A stretch of DNA of 64,000 nucleotides from Streptomyces sp. NBC_00178 (GTDB taxonomy: Bacteria > Actinomycetota > Actinomycetes > Streptomycetales > Streptomycetaceae): positions 2,294,001-2,358,000 of the forward strand of contig NZ_CP108143.1 of the NCBI RefSeq assembly GCF_036206005.1, given 5' to 3'. Made by a program: the position numbers and the translations under genes. This document shows, piece by piece, positions 1 through 8,379 of the stretch (positions within the stretch are counted from its first letter, which is position 1; each line of letters starts with the position of its first letter). The notes below the pieces were generated by a model. That model was not told the DNA's origin. It searched no databases and saw only the letters and a list, made by a program, of their open reading frames with translations.

Positions 1-52
1 CCTGCGGGGCGGCGGCCCGGGAAGGGGCGTGGCCGTGGACCACCCTGATAGG

Positions 53-88
53 CGACAGCCCCGCCGGAACCGTCCGGCGGGGCTGTCG
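53..88. terminator. Bidirectional intergenic hairpin terminator
   Basis: A perfect 16-bp stem with a 4-nt loop (arms 53-68 and 73-88). It lies 64 nt beyond the stop codon of the minus-strand exporter gene, so it can end that transcript and probably also a plus-strand transcript entering from outside the window. There is no clear T-tract, as is usual for Streptomyces terminators. Confidence 0.7.
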
Positions 89-152
89 GATGCGCTGGGT
101 TGACGCCCGGGGAACCGGGTCCCGCCGGGGCGGGCCGGCGTGTGGCGCGCCG

Positions 153-1763
153 TCAGATGTGTCCTGCGCCCATCCCTGCCTCGGCGTTCGCGCCGCGCTT
201 GGTGAGGGTGGCGACGAGTGCGGCGACCACGGCGACGATGCCCGCGACCATGAAGGCGGAACTCATTCCGGACACGAACGTGTCATGGGCGACGTCCGAG
301 ATCTTCGCCGCGATCTCCGGCGGGGTGCCCGGGGCGATCGGCGGCATGCCGACCTTGATGGCGGAGGATGCCTGGTCCAGCTGGTCCGGGGTGGCCGGCG
401 GGAGCTCGGCGGACTTCCAGTTGTCGCCGAGCGTCGCGTCGACCCGCGAGGCCATCACGGCGCCCAGCACGGCGGTGCCGAGGCTTCCGCCGACCTGCAT
501 GGCGGCCTGCTGGAGCCCGCCCGCGACGCCGGAGAGCTCCATCGGCGCGTTGCCCACGATGACCTCGGTGGCCCCGACCATGACCGGCGCGAGACCGAAG
601 CCGAGGAGCGCGAACCAGAGGGACATGGTCAGCGTGCCGGTGCCGACGGTCAGCTGCGACATGCCGAACATGGCGACGGCGACGGAGACCATTCCGCCGA
701 CGAGCGGCACGCGGGGACCGAACCGGGTGATGGCGGCGCCGGCGAGCGGCGAGCCGACGATCATCATCCCGGTCAGCGGCAGCAGGTGCAGGCCGCTGTC
801 GACCGGGCTCATCCCGTGGACGTTCTGGAGGTAGAAGGTGACGAAGAACAGGCCGCCCATGAAGGCGAACGCCATCAGCACCATCAGGACCACACCGGCC
901 GAGAGCGGCACCGAGCGGAACATGGCCAGCGGGATAAGCGGCTCGCGCACGTTCTTCTGGGAGAGCGCGAACACGACGAACAGGACGAGCGAGGCGCCCA
1001 GGAAGCCGAGGGTCCTCGCGTCGCCCCAGCCCCACTCGGAGCCCTTGATCAGCGACCAGATCAGGCAGAACATCGCCTGGGACAGCAGGACGATGCCACC
1101 GATGTCGAAGGACCTCGGCGCGTTGGCCGCGCGGTGGTCCCTGAGGATCACGAGTCCGAAGACGAGCGCGATCACGCCGACGGGCACGTTGATGAAGAAC
1201 ACCGACTGCCAGCTGACGTGCTCCACGAGCACACCGCCGAGGATGGGCCCGCCCGCGGTCGAGGCGCCGATCACCATGCCCCAGATGCCGATCGCCATGT
1301 TCAGCTTCTCGGCGGGGAAGGTGGCCCGCAGCAGGCCGAGCGCCGCGGGCATCAGCAGCGCGCCGAAGAGGCCCTGCAGCACGCGGAAGACGATCACCAG
1401 GAACACGCTGTCGGACAGGCCGATGGCCGCGGAGGCGGCGGCGAATCCCGCGATCCCTATCAGGAACGTCTGACGGTGGCCGAAGCGGTCGCCGAGTTTG
1501 CCGGCGGTGATCAGGGAGACCGCGAGGGCGAGCATGTAGCCGTTGGTGATCCACTGGACGTCGGCGAGCGAGGCGCCGAGGTCCTGCTGGATGACGGGGT
1601 TGGCGATCGCGACGATCGTGCCGTCCAGCGCCACCATCATCACGCCGATGGCGACGGCGAAGAGCGTCAGCCACGGGTGGCCGCGCAGCCCTTTCGCCGG
1701 TGCGGGGACGACGGTGTCCTGAGGCTCCCGCGGCGCCTTCTCGACTGTGGTCTGACTAGTCAT
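153..1763 (-). CDS. MFS drug exporter, DHA2 (EmrB/QacA-like) family
   Basis: A 536-residue inner-membrane proton-coupled efflux pump of the 14-helix DHA2 group. The sequence shows the major-facilitator loop motif GKLGDRFGHR near residue 90 and the antiporter motif C (GASTAGGPILGG) near residue 165, with hydrophobic helices spread over residues 30-520. The N-terminus is short and hydrophilic, and the ATG at 1763 fits the family. It is divergent from a TetR-family regulator 115 bp away, the usual arrangement of a repressor-controlled drug pump. A near-consensus promoter ends so close to the start codon that the mRNA is probably leaderless. The substrate cannot be told from sequence. Confidence 0.93.
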   Translation of the reverse strand: MTSQTTVEKAPREPQDTVVPAPAKGLRGHPWLTLFAVAIGVMMVALDGTIVAIANPVIQQDLGASLADVQWITNGYMLALAVSLITAGKLGDRFGHRQTFLIGIAGFAAASAAIGLSDSVFLVIVFRVLQGLFGALLMPAALGLLRATFPAEKLNMAIGIWGMVIGASTAGGPILGGVLVEHVSWQSVFFINVPVGVIALVFGLVILRDHRAANAPRSFDIGGIVLLSQAMFCLIWSLIKGSEWGWGDARTLGFLGASLVLFVVFALSQKNVREPLIPLAMFRSVPLSAGVVLMVLMAFAFMGGLFFVTFYLQNVHGMSPVDSGLHLLPLTGMMIVGSPLAGAAITRFGPRVPLVGGMVSVAVAMFGMSQLTVGTGTLTMSLWFALLGFGLAPVMVGATEVIVGNAPMELSGVAGGLQQAAMQVGGSLGTAVLGAVMASRVDATLGDNWKSAELPPATPDQLDQASSAIKVGMPPIAPGTPPEIAAKISDVAHDTFVSGMSSAFMVAGIVAVVAALVATLTKRGANAEAGMGAGHI

Positions 1764-1770
1764 GCGCTGG

Positions 1771-1799
1771 AGATTATGTCAGCCACTGACAGTCGACAA
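1771..1799 (-). promoter_or_regulatory. Exporter promoter with operator palindrome in the spacer
   Basis: On the minus strand, -35 TTGTCG (1794-1799) and -10 TAATCT (1771-1776) are separated by exactly 17 bp. The spacer contains a perfect inverted repeat, TGTCAG-CCA-CTGACA (1777-1791). The predicted transcription start falls within about 1-2 nt of the exporter ATG at 1763. This is the expected geometry for repression by the divergent TetR protein; the binding itself is inferred. Confidence 0.6.
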
Positions 1800-1811
1800 A
1801 CCAATTCACAA

Positions 1812-1824
1812 GACGGTAACCGTC
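1812..1824. promoter_or_regulatory. Second palindrome in the exporter/TetR intergenic region
   Basis: A perfect 13-bp palindrome, GACGGT-A-ACCGTC, lies between the exporter promoter and the TetR start. Its sequence differs from the 1777-1791 palindrome, so it may be an operator for another factor or an autoregulatory site on the TetR side. Function inferred from position only. Confidence 0.4.
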
Positions 1825-1878
1825 ATGTAGCTCACAGGTAGGCTGATCTGCGCAAAGCAGTGGAAAGAGGTCCAGCAC

Positions 1879-2547
1879 GTGACACGCAGGCAGACACCGG
1901 GCCCCCCTCCTCCCGGGGCCCCGGCCGGATTGCGCGAGCGCAAGAAGGCGCGCACCCGTGAGGCTCTGCTGCGGGCCGCTCTCGGACTCTTCGCCGCCCA
2001 GGGGTACGACACGACCACCGTCGACGAGATCGCCGACGCGGTGGAGGTCTCCCAGCGCACCTTCTTCCGCTACTTCGCGAACAAGGAGGCGGCCGCCTTC
2101 GCCGTACAGGACGCCATCGAGGCGCGCTTCCTCGTCGAGCTCCGTCAACGGCCCGCAGCGGAGACCCCTTTCGAGGCAATGCGCCGCGCGATCCTGATCG
2201 CCTGGAACGCCGCTCCCGAGACGGCCGGCAGCGACGACACCGCCGAACTCCGGATCCGCACCTACCGCATGATCGAATCGACCCCGGCACTGCTCGCCGC
2301 GCACATGCGGCGGAGCGTCGGCCTGGAGCGGCAGACCACCCTGGTGGTGGCGGAGCGTGAGGGTCTGGATCCGGAGACGGATCCGCGCCCCCGGGTCGCG
2401 GTCGCGGCGTTCGCCGGGGTGATGCGCCTGACCGGCCAGTTGTGGAGCGGCGGCCGGGACGGCGGCCTGGAGGCGCTCGCGGAACTGACCGAACTCCACC
2501 TGGATCACCTCGGACCTGCGCTCTCCGAGAACTGGCGCGCCGCATAG
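1879..2547 (+). CDS. TetR/AcrR family transcriptional regulator
   Basis: A 222-residue DNA-binding repressor. The N-terminal helix-turn-helix occupies about residues 20-65 and shows the classical pattern TTVDEIADAVEVSQRTFFRYFANKEA; the C-terminal two thirds is the all-helical ligand/dimer domain. The GTG start at 1879 is preceded by AGAGG at suitable spacing. It is transcribed divergently from the DHA2 exporter and is likely its local repressor, acting at the palindromes in the shared 115-bp region. The inducing ligand is unknown. Confidence 0.92.
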   Translation: MTRRQTPGPPPPGAPAGLRERKKARTREALLRAALGLFAAQGYDTTTVDEIADAVEVSQRTFFRYFANKEAAAFAVQDAIEARFLVELRQRPAAETPFEAMRRAILIAWNAAPETAGSDDTAELRIRTYRMIESTPALLAAHMRRSVGLERQTTLVVAEREGLDPETDPRPRVAVAAFAGVMRLTGQLWSGGRDGGLEALAELTELHLDHLGPALSENWRAA

Positions 2548-2783
2548 GAACGCGCTCACCCGAACCGCACACATGTGCCGGACACCTCATCGTGAGGACA
2601 TGGCCGAACTCACAACACGCGGAACGTATCCGGCATTTCGGACATCGACAGTCCGTCGGGCGCGCCTGAGTGTGCGTCCGGCGCGCACGGAGCGTGAGAG
2701 ACGGGTGGCCAATTCCCTTCGCCCGAGTGATCCGTGTCACCCCTGCGACGACCTCGGGTGCGCGTCTCCTAGGGTGGGGCGCA

Positions 2784-4004
2784 GTGACTTCCTTCGACTC
2801 CTCCCCCACGATCACCGCATGGCGCGCACTGCTCGCCATCGCGGTCGTGTTCGTGATGCTGGCGACCACCGGATGGACCGCCGTGCGCCACCAGCACGCA
2901 GCCGCGCCGCGCGAGATCGCGCTCGCCTCCTGGGCGAAGGACCGTATAGCCGGTCACGCGCTGCCGGACCCCGAAGCCCCGGCCTACCGGCTGGCCCACT
3001 TCTTCGCGACGCTCACGGCGGGCCAGCAGGTCGCTCTGGCCGACTCGTACCCGCTCGTGGTGGGGAACCTGAACGGCGCGCCGTCCGCCCTGCGCTACCG
3101 GGCCAACCGGCACGCGCTGGCGGACGCGGAGACGGCGGAGCAGCAGCGCGCGAAGGACGTGCGGCTGTCACCGGACGGGCGCCGGCAGGCCGTACTCCGG
3201 CTGGAACGCTTCCGGTCCCTCCTCGCGGGGGACCGCCAGATCCTGGCCTTCGACCCCTCCGGACGCGGCCGTGCGGCCGAGGTCTTCGGCGACCTGGACC
3301 GCGCCGACCGGGTCTCGGTCGTGGTGCCGGGGGTCGACACGAATCTGCTGACCCTGGAGCGCACCGGCCCCAAGACGAACGCCGCGCCCGTCGGCATGGC
3401 GCGGTCGCTGTACGGCGCCGAGCGCGCGGCACGCCCCGGCTCCCGTACGGCCGTCATCGCTTGGGCCGACTACACGGCGCCCGCCGGCATCGGCATGGAC
3501 GCGGTGCTGGGCGGGCTCGCGAGGGAAGGTGCTGAGCGACTGAACGCGCTGGTGAGCGGGTTGCCGGGGCTCTCGGACGTGACACTGGTCTGCCACAGCT
3601 ACGGCTCCGTGGTGTGCGGGGTCGCCGCCCGCGCCCTGCCGTCCAGGGTGTCCGACATCGCGGTCGCGGGAAGCCCGGGGATGCGCGCGGACAGCGCGGC
3701 CGGCCTCCACACCCGGGCGCGGGTGTGGGCGATGCGGGACAGCGGTGACTGGATCGCCGACGTACCGAATCTGGCGGTCGGCGGACTGGGCCACGGTGCG
3801 GATCCGGTCGACCCGGACTTCGGTGCCCGGATCGTGTCCGCGAGCGGGGCGGTCGGGCACAGCGGCTACTTCGAGCCGGGCACGGAGAGTCTCGACAACT
3901 TCGCCGCGATCGGCGTGGGCGCCTATGACTCGGTCAGTTGCGCGAACAGCGATCAGGCGTGCCACCGGGAAATCTCCGGTGACGCGGACGGCCGACGCGC
4001 GTAG
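2784..4004 (+). CDS. DUF1023-family alpha/beta hydrolase, membrane-anchored
   Basis: A 406-residue protein of the actinobacterial DUF1023 alpha/beta-hydrolase family. After a short N-terminus a single hydrophobic helix (about residues 13-30) acts as signal peptide or anchor, placing the catalytic domain outside. The nucleophile elbow reads CHSYGS with the serine near residue 272; the first glycine of the usual GxSxG is a cysteine. Candidate acid/histidine partners lie in the DSGDWI region and the late GHSGYF segment. The GTG at 2784 was preferred over the longer frame opening at 2670 because it gives a clean membrane leader. A close paralogue lies at 7336-8379. Substrate unknown; lipase/esterase-like activity is a family-level guess. 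Confidence 0.82.
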   Translation: MTSFDSSPTITAWRALLAIAVVFVMLATTGWTAVRHQHAAAPREIALASWAKDRIAGHALPDPEAPAYRLAHFFATLTAGQQVALADSYPLVVGNLNGAPSALRYRANRHALADAETAEQQRAKDVRLSPDGRRQAVLRLERFRSLLAGDRQILAFDPSGRGRAAEVFGDLDRADRVSVVVPGVDTNLLTLERTGPKTNAAPVGMARSLYGAERAARPGSRTAVIAWADYTAPAGIGMDAVLGGLAREGAERLNALVSGLPGLSDVTLVCHSYGSVVCGVAARALPSRVSDIAVAGSPGMRADSAAGLHTRARVWAMRDSGDWIADVPNLAVGGLGHGADPVDPDFGARIVSASGAVGHSGYFEPGTESLDNFAAIGVGAYDSVSCANSDQACHREISGDADGRRA

Positions 4005-4101
4005 AAACTCGTCCGGCGCGCGTGAGAACGGCGAACGGCCTGCCCGATTTCGCCTGTACCGAGGGGGGACGTGCGGGGCCGTGCCACATACGATGAGGCA
4101 C

Positions 4102-5004
4102 ATGGGTGATGTGCTGGCCGGAATTCATGCCACCTGGGAGTTCGACACGGACTCCTTGCTCATCCGCTTCGAACGGGGGATCCGCACGCCGAGGCTCTTG
4201 CAGAGCCTGCGTGAACGCCGCGTTCCGTACGCGGCGTTGTCGGCGGTGACACTGACCCCCGGCAAGCGGAGCACGGTGGTTCTGCACGCGGTGCCGAGAC
4301 CGGGCGCCGATCCGCTGCTCGAGGCCGCGGCCGGGCAGCTCAAGGAGGGCTGCGACCCCTACCGCCTGGTGCTGCCCGCCGAGCGGGAGACGCTCGCCGA
4401 CTACTACGCCGAAGAACTGCGGGCCGTGCTGGGCCCCGAGGCCTCCCTGCCCGCGGAGCGCTTCATGGTGACGGCCCCCGAGGCGCCCGTGCACTTCAAG
4501 GCGTACGACGGCCGGGCGGGGTTCGACGGGACCGTGGTCTCCTTCCGCTGGTACTGGACGGGTGCGTCCAGCGCCAAGTGGAAGGCGGGCGACCAGACGT
4601 TCGCGGTGGCGGACCTGGGCGGGATCGAGTGGCGCTCCCCCGAGGCGTTCGAGGGGTATCTCCGGCTGGTGCCGCGCGGCGCCGAACCGGGCGCATCGGG
4701 GCAGGACACGGCGCCGCTCCCGTCCGCGCCGCGCGTGCAGCCGGACCAGGACCCCGCCTCCGTGGTGTTCGGCCTGGGATACGGGCAGGTCCACGAGTCT
4801 CTGCCCTTCGCCGCGGCGGTCCTGGAGTCCGTCCGGCGCACCCAGCCGGTACCGGTCGCGACGGCGCCCGTCCCCGTGGGCGGCCGGCGCGATCCGGCGG
4901 ACATCGCCGAGCGGATACGGCACCTCGGCGACCTCCACCGGGCCGGTCTGGTCACGGACGCCGAGTACACCGCGAAGAAGACGGAACTGCTCGCCGAGCT
5001 GTAG
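4102..5004 (+). CDS. DUF4429 domain protein with C-terminal SHOCT motif
   Basis: A 300-residue cytoplasmic protein. Residues 1-230 fit the DUF4429 fold, which holds two PH-like halves: the segment starting GDVLAGIHATWEFD and the second half around FKAYDGRAGFDGTVV. The last 35 residues (IAERIRHLGDLHRAGLVTDA...) are a SHOCT helix-hairpin, a short module found at protein ends and thought to mediate oligomerisation. The ATG at 4102 is preferred; an in-frame ATG nine bases upstream is possible. It sits alone between a hydrolase gene and a terminator. No enzymatic function is predicted. Confidence 0.85.
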   Translation: MGDVLAGIHATWEFDTDSLLIRFERGIRTPRLLQSLRERRVPYAALSAVTLTPGKRSTVVLHAVPRPGADPLLEAAAGQLKEGCDPYRLVLPAERETLADYYAEELRAVLGPEASLPAERFMVTAPEAPVHFKAYDGRAGFDGTVVSFRWYWTGASSAKWKAGDQTFAVADLGGIEWRSPEAFEGYLRLVPRGAEPGASGQDTAPLPSAPRVQPDQDPASVVFGLGYGQVHESLPFAAAVLESVRRTQPVPVATAPVPVGGRRDPADIAERIRHLGDLHRAGLVTDAEYTAKKTELLAEL

Positions 5005-5029
5005 ACGGCCCCGGCGGGCCTCAGCGCTA

Positions 5030-5061
5030 CCCGGCACCCCTACTCCGGTACGGGTGCCGGG
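5030..5061. terminator. Intergenic hairpin terminator
   Basis: A perfect 10-bp GC-rich stem (CCCGGCACCC paired with GGGTGCCGGG) with a 12-nt loop, 25 nt past the stop of the DUF4429 gene and before the sensor-kinase start. Likely terminates the DUF4429 transcript. Confidence 0.6.
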
Positions 5062-5124
5062 GTCCGCGGCCGGCCCCCTGGTATGACGCCCTCCGGCGTA
5101 CTCCGTGCCTACCCTGACCGGATC

Positions 5125-6489
5125 ATGACCACGTCTCCCGCCGGGCCGCCGCCCCCGTCCACGCCCTCCGCGGACGGTCCGCCGAGCGCCGCCCGCCGCA
5201 GTCTGCGCGAGCTCGCCCACGCGCTGTCCCGCGCCTCCCACCCGCCGGTCCCGCCGTTCGCGGACTCACCGAGCCGCTGGCTGCGGCTGCTCCCGTACGC
5301 GGTGGTGACCGCCCTGACCGCCGTGTTCGTCCCCGTCACGATCCAGGTGCTGGCCGACGACTACCACCTGGGCGGCGGGGTCGCCGGAGCGCTGGCGGTC
5401 GGGCAGACCGCCCCCCTGCTCATGCTGGCGCACCGCCCGCTGCAGGCCTGGTGGATCGTCTTCACCGCCGACACCGTGGGCGCCGTGGTGCTGCTGGGAC
5501 AGCCCCCGGACCCGGACGTCATCTGGCCGTGGCCCCCGCCCACGCTGATCGGCTGCCTGTTCGTGCTGCTGGCCCTCGGACTGCGCGAACGCCGGACCAC
5601 GGTGATCGGCGTCTGGCTGGTCACCGCGCTGGCGGGGCTGGCGCTGCACCTGGCCGCGCCAGCCCGCAGCGACGGCGGCGCGCTGCTGCTGCTCGTCCTC
5701 GGCGGGGTGGTGCTGGTCATCGGCGCCGCCGTGCGCGAGCGGAGCGAGGTCCAGCGCCGGCTCGTCGAGCAGGAGACCATCAGCGAGGCCGAGCGGGCGC
5801 AGCGCACGCTGCTGGAGGAGCGCACCCGGATCGCCCGTGAGCTGCACGACGTGGTCGCGCACCACATGTCGGTGATCACGGTGCAGGCCGACTCGGCCCC
5901 GTACCGGGTGGCCGGGCTCTCCGCCGAGGCGCGCGCCGAGTTCGCGTCGATCGCGGCCGGCGCCCGGGAGTCCCTGGCCGAGATGCGGCGGCTGCTGTCC
6001 GTGCTGCGCAGTGACGGCAGCCGGGGCGAGCTGTCCCCGCAGCCGGGGCTGGACCGGGTGCAGCAGCTGGTGGAGGCGACGGTACGCGCGGGGCTCCCGG
6101 CCGAGCTGTCGCTCGCCGCGGGGGTGCGGGAGGCGGTGGAGCGGGGCGAGGTCCCGCAGGCCGTGGACCTGTCGGCGTACCGCATCGTGCAGGAGGCGCT
6201 GGCCAACGTGGTGCGGCACGCGCCGGGTGCGCCGACCAGGGTGTCGGTCTCGGTGCGGGACGGCCGGCTGACGGTGCTGGTGGTCAACGGGCCCGCGCGG
6301 GGCCCGGGTTCGCCCCTGGAGGTGTCGGGGACGGGACACGGGCTGGTGGGCATGCGCGAACGCGTACGGTTGACCGGCGGCAGCCTCGACACCGGCCCGC
6401 TGCCGGACGGGGGCTTCCGGGTGGCGGCCCGGCTCCCGCTGCCGCCGTCCCGCCCGCCCTCGGCAGTACCGACCCCGGAGGACCTGTGA
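5125..6489 (+). CDS. Two-component sensor histidine kinase, NarL-partner (HisKA_3) type
   Basis: A 454-residue membrane kinase. Residues 50-200 contain several hydrophobic helices with almost no extracytoplasmic domain, suggesting it senses a membrane or intramembrane signal. A coiled linker leads to the dimerisation/phospho-acceptor domain with the H-box RIARELHDVVAHH (His near residue 241). The ATP-binding domain follows, with N-box EALANVVRHAPG and the glycine-rich GTGHGLVGMRERV. The ATG at 5125 gives a proline-rich cytoplasmic N-terminus. The response-regulator gene overlaps its stop codon, so the pair is co-translated. The signal is unknown. Confidence 0.93.
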   Translation: MTTSPAGPPPPSTPSADGPPSAARRSLRELAHALSRASHPPVPPFADSPSRWLRLLPYAVVTALTAVFVPVTIQVLADDYHLGGGVAGALAVGQTAPLLMLAHRPLQAWWIVFTADTVGAVVLLGQPPDPDVIWPWPPPTLIGCLFVLLALGLRERRTTVIGVWLVTALAGLALHLAAPARSDGGALLLLVLGGVVLVIGAAVRERSEVQRRLVEQETISEAERAQRTLLEERTRIARELHDVVAHHMSVITVQADSAPYRVAGLSAEARAEFASIAAGARESLAEMRRLLSVLRSDGSRGELSPQPGLDRVQQLVEATVRAGLPAELSLAAGVREAVERGEVPQAVDLSAYRIVQEALANVVRHAPGAPTRVSVSVRDGRLTVLVVNGPARGPGSPLEVSGTGHGLVGMRERVRLTGGSLDTGPLPDGGFRVAARLPLPPSRPPSAVPTPEDL

Positions 6490-7166
6490 CCATCCGCGTG
6501 ATCATCGTCGACGACCAGGCCATGGTGCGGGCGGGGTTCGCCGCCCTGCTGTCCGCCCAGGCCGACATCGACGTGGTGGGCGAGGCACCGGACGGGCGGC
6601 GGGGTGTGGAGGTCGGCAGGGCCGTGCATCCCGACGTCGTGCTGATGGACGTCCGGATGCCGGAGATGGACGGACTGGCGGCGGCCCGCGAGCTGTTGAG
6701 CCCGCCGGCCGGGGTGGTCCACCGGCCGAAGGTCCTCATGCTCACCACGTTCGACGTGGACGACTACGTCTACGAGGCGCTGCGCGCCGGGGCCTCCGGC
6801 TTCCTGCTGAAGGACGCCCCGCCCGCGGACCTGATCTCGGCGGTGCGGGTCGTGGCGGCGGGCGACGCGCTCCTCGCGCCGTCCGTGACCCGGCGGCTCA
6901 TCGCGGACTTCGCGCGGCAGCGCCCCGCGGTGCCGGCAGGAGGCCCCGCGCTGCGGCTGAACGGCCTGACCCCCCGGGAGCGGGAGGTCCTGGAGCTGAT
7001 CGCCCGGGGCCTGTCGAACCAGGAGATCGCGGCGCGGCTGGTGCTGGCCGAGCAGACCGTGAAGACGCACGTCGGCCGGGTGCTGGCCAAGCTCGGCGTC
7101 CGGGACCGGGCGCAGGCGGTGGTCTTCGCGTACGAGTCGGGGCTGGTGGCCCCCGGGGACCAGTAG
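6486..7166 (+). CDS. NarL/FixJ (LuxR-HTH) response regulator
   Basis: A 226-residue cytoplasmic transcription factor. Residues 1-125 form the receiver domain with the acidic pair VDD near residue 8 and the phospho-acceptor Asp near residue 55 (VLMDVRMPEMDG). Residues about 160-222 form a LuxR-type HTH (LTPREREVLELIARGLSNQE). The GTG start overlaps the kinase stop by four bases (GTGA). Target genes are not evident; the next gene, a DUF1023 hydrolase, lies 169 bp downstream with its own leader and is a reasonable first candidate. Confidence 0.95.
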   Translation: MTIRVIIVDDQAMVRAGFAALLSAQADIDVVGEAPDGRRGVEVGRAVHPDVVLMDVRMPEMDGLAAARELLSPPAGVVHRPKVLMLTTFDVDDYVYEALRAGASGFLLKDAPPADLISAVRVVAAGDALLAPSVTRRLIADFARQRPAVPAGGPALRLNGLTPREREVLELIARGLSNQEIAARLVLAEQTVKTHVGRVLAKLGVRDRAQAVVFAYESGLVAPGDQ

Positions 7167-7335
7167 CCGGGGGCGGCTTCCCCCCGCACGGCGGTGGGGG
7201 TCTCCCCCCGTACTCCCCCTACCCCGGTATCACCGCGCAGTTGGCTCCCCGGGGTGACGCACGGTCACCTGCCGCCCGCCTACTTTCCTCTCCGGCACGC
7301 CGTCCGGCGTGCTCACACCGGACGGGGAGGGCACG

Positions 7336-8379
7336 ATGCGACGGTTCGCGAGGACGCTGGCCGCGGTCGCACTGGCGGCCACAGTGGTGGCGGGGACGGC
7401 GGGATGGGCGTCCGGGACCGGTCAGCGGGCGGTGACGGGGCCGCCGCCGGGCAGCGCCTCATGGCGGGCCGACGGGGCGCTGGGGCGGCAGCTGCCGGAC
7501 CCGGGCAGCGCGGCGCCGGACGACGTGGCGCTCTTCTTCGCCGGGTTGGGCGACCGGGAGCGGCAACTCCTGCTGGAGCGCCACCCCTCGGTCGTCGGCA
7601 ACCTCGACGGGACGCCGCTGGAGCTCCGCTACCGCGCCAACGCCCTTGCGCTGAGGGCCTCCCCGGACCCACGGCTCATCCGTCTCGGCGCGCCCGGCCG
7701 GCAGATCCTCGCGTTCGACCCCCGGGGCCGCGGCCAGGTCGCCGAGGTGTTCGGCGACCTGCGCACGGCACGGCACGTGTCCGTCGTCGTCCCCGGATCG
7801 GACATCGACGCAGGAACCTTCGACCGGAGGAACGACGTGTACGGCACGCCGGCGGGCATGGCGAAGTCGCTGTACGCCGAGACGGGTCCGGGCAGCGCGG
7901 TGATCGCCTGGGCGGGTTACACCACGCCGGTCGGGCTCGGCCTGGACGCGGCGACCGGGGGCCTGGCCGAGGCCGGCGCCCGACGGCTGACCCGGTTCGC
8001 GGCGGGGCTGGCGGCCGACGGCCTGCCCTCGCCCGTCGTGTTCTGCCACAGCTACGGCTCGGTGGTCTGCGGGCTCGCGGCCCCCGGTCTCGGCGCCACG
8101 GATCTGGTGGTGCTCGGCTCCCCCGGGATGCGCGCCGACGACGTGGCCGGTCTGCGCACCGGGGCGCGCGTCTGGGCCGCCAAGGACGACACCGACTGGA
8201 TCGACGACGTGCCGCACGTCCGCGTCGCGGGTCTCGGGCACGGCCCGGACCCTGCCGGCGCGGCGTTCGGTGCCCGCCGGGTGCCCGCCGAGGACGCGAA
8301 GGGCCACACCGGGTACTTCGCTCCCGGCACGGACTCGCTCCGCGCCTTCGCGGCCATCGCCGAGGGGGGCTCCCGGTGA
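7336..8379 (+). CDS. Secreted DUF1023-family alpha/beta hydrolase (paralogue)
   Basis: A 347-residue paralogue of the 2784-4004 product. The ATG at 7336, preceded by GGGAGGG, yields a typical Sec signal peptide (MRRFARTLAAVALAATVVAG) with cleavage likely near residue 26-30. The catalytic domain repeats the marker blocks VVGNLDGTPLELRYRAN, VVVPGSDID and CHSYGSVVCG; the nucleophile serine is near residue 239 and again carries Cys instead of the first Gly. The C-terminus GHTGYFAPGTDSL matches the paralogue. It is translationally coupled to the acyltransferase that follows (GTGA overlap), hinting at a common role in cell-envelope lipid or acyl chemistry. Confidence 0.83.
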   Translation: MRRFARTLAAVALAATVVAGTAGWASGTGQRAVTGPPPGSASWRADGALGRQLPDPGSAAPDDVALFFAGLGDRERQLLLERHPSVVGNLDGTPLELRYRANALALRASPDPRLIRLGAPGRQILAFDPRGRGQVAEVFGDLRTARHVSVVVPGSDIDAGTFDRRNDVYGTPAGMAKSLYAETGPGSAVIAWAGYTTPVGLGLDAATGGLAEAGARRLTRFAAGLAADGLPSPVVFCHSYGSVVCGLAAPGLGATDLVVLGSPGMRADDVAGLRTGARVWAAKDDTDWIDDVPHVRVAGLGHGPDPAGAAFGARRVPAEDAKGHTGYFAPGTDSLRAFAAIAEGGSR

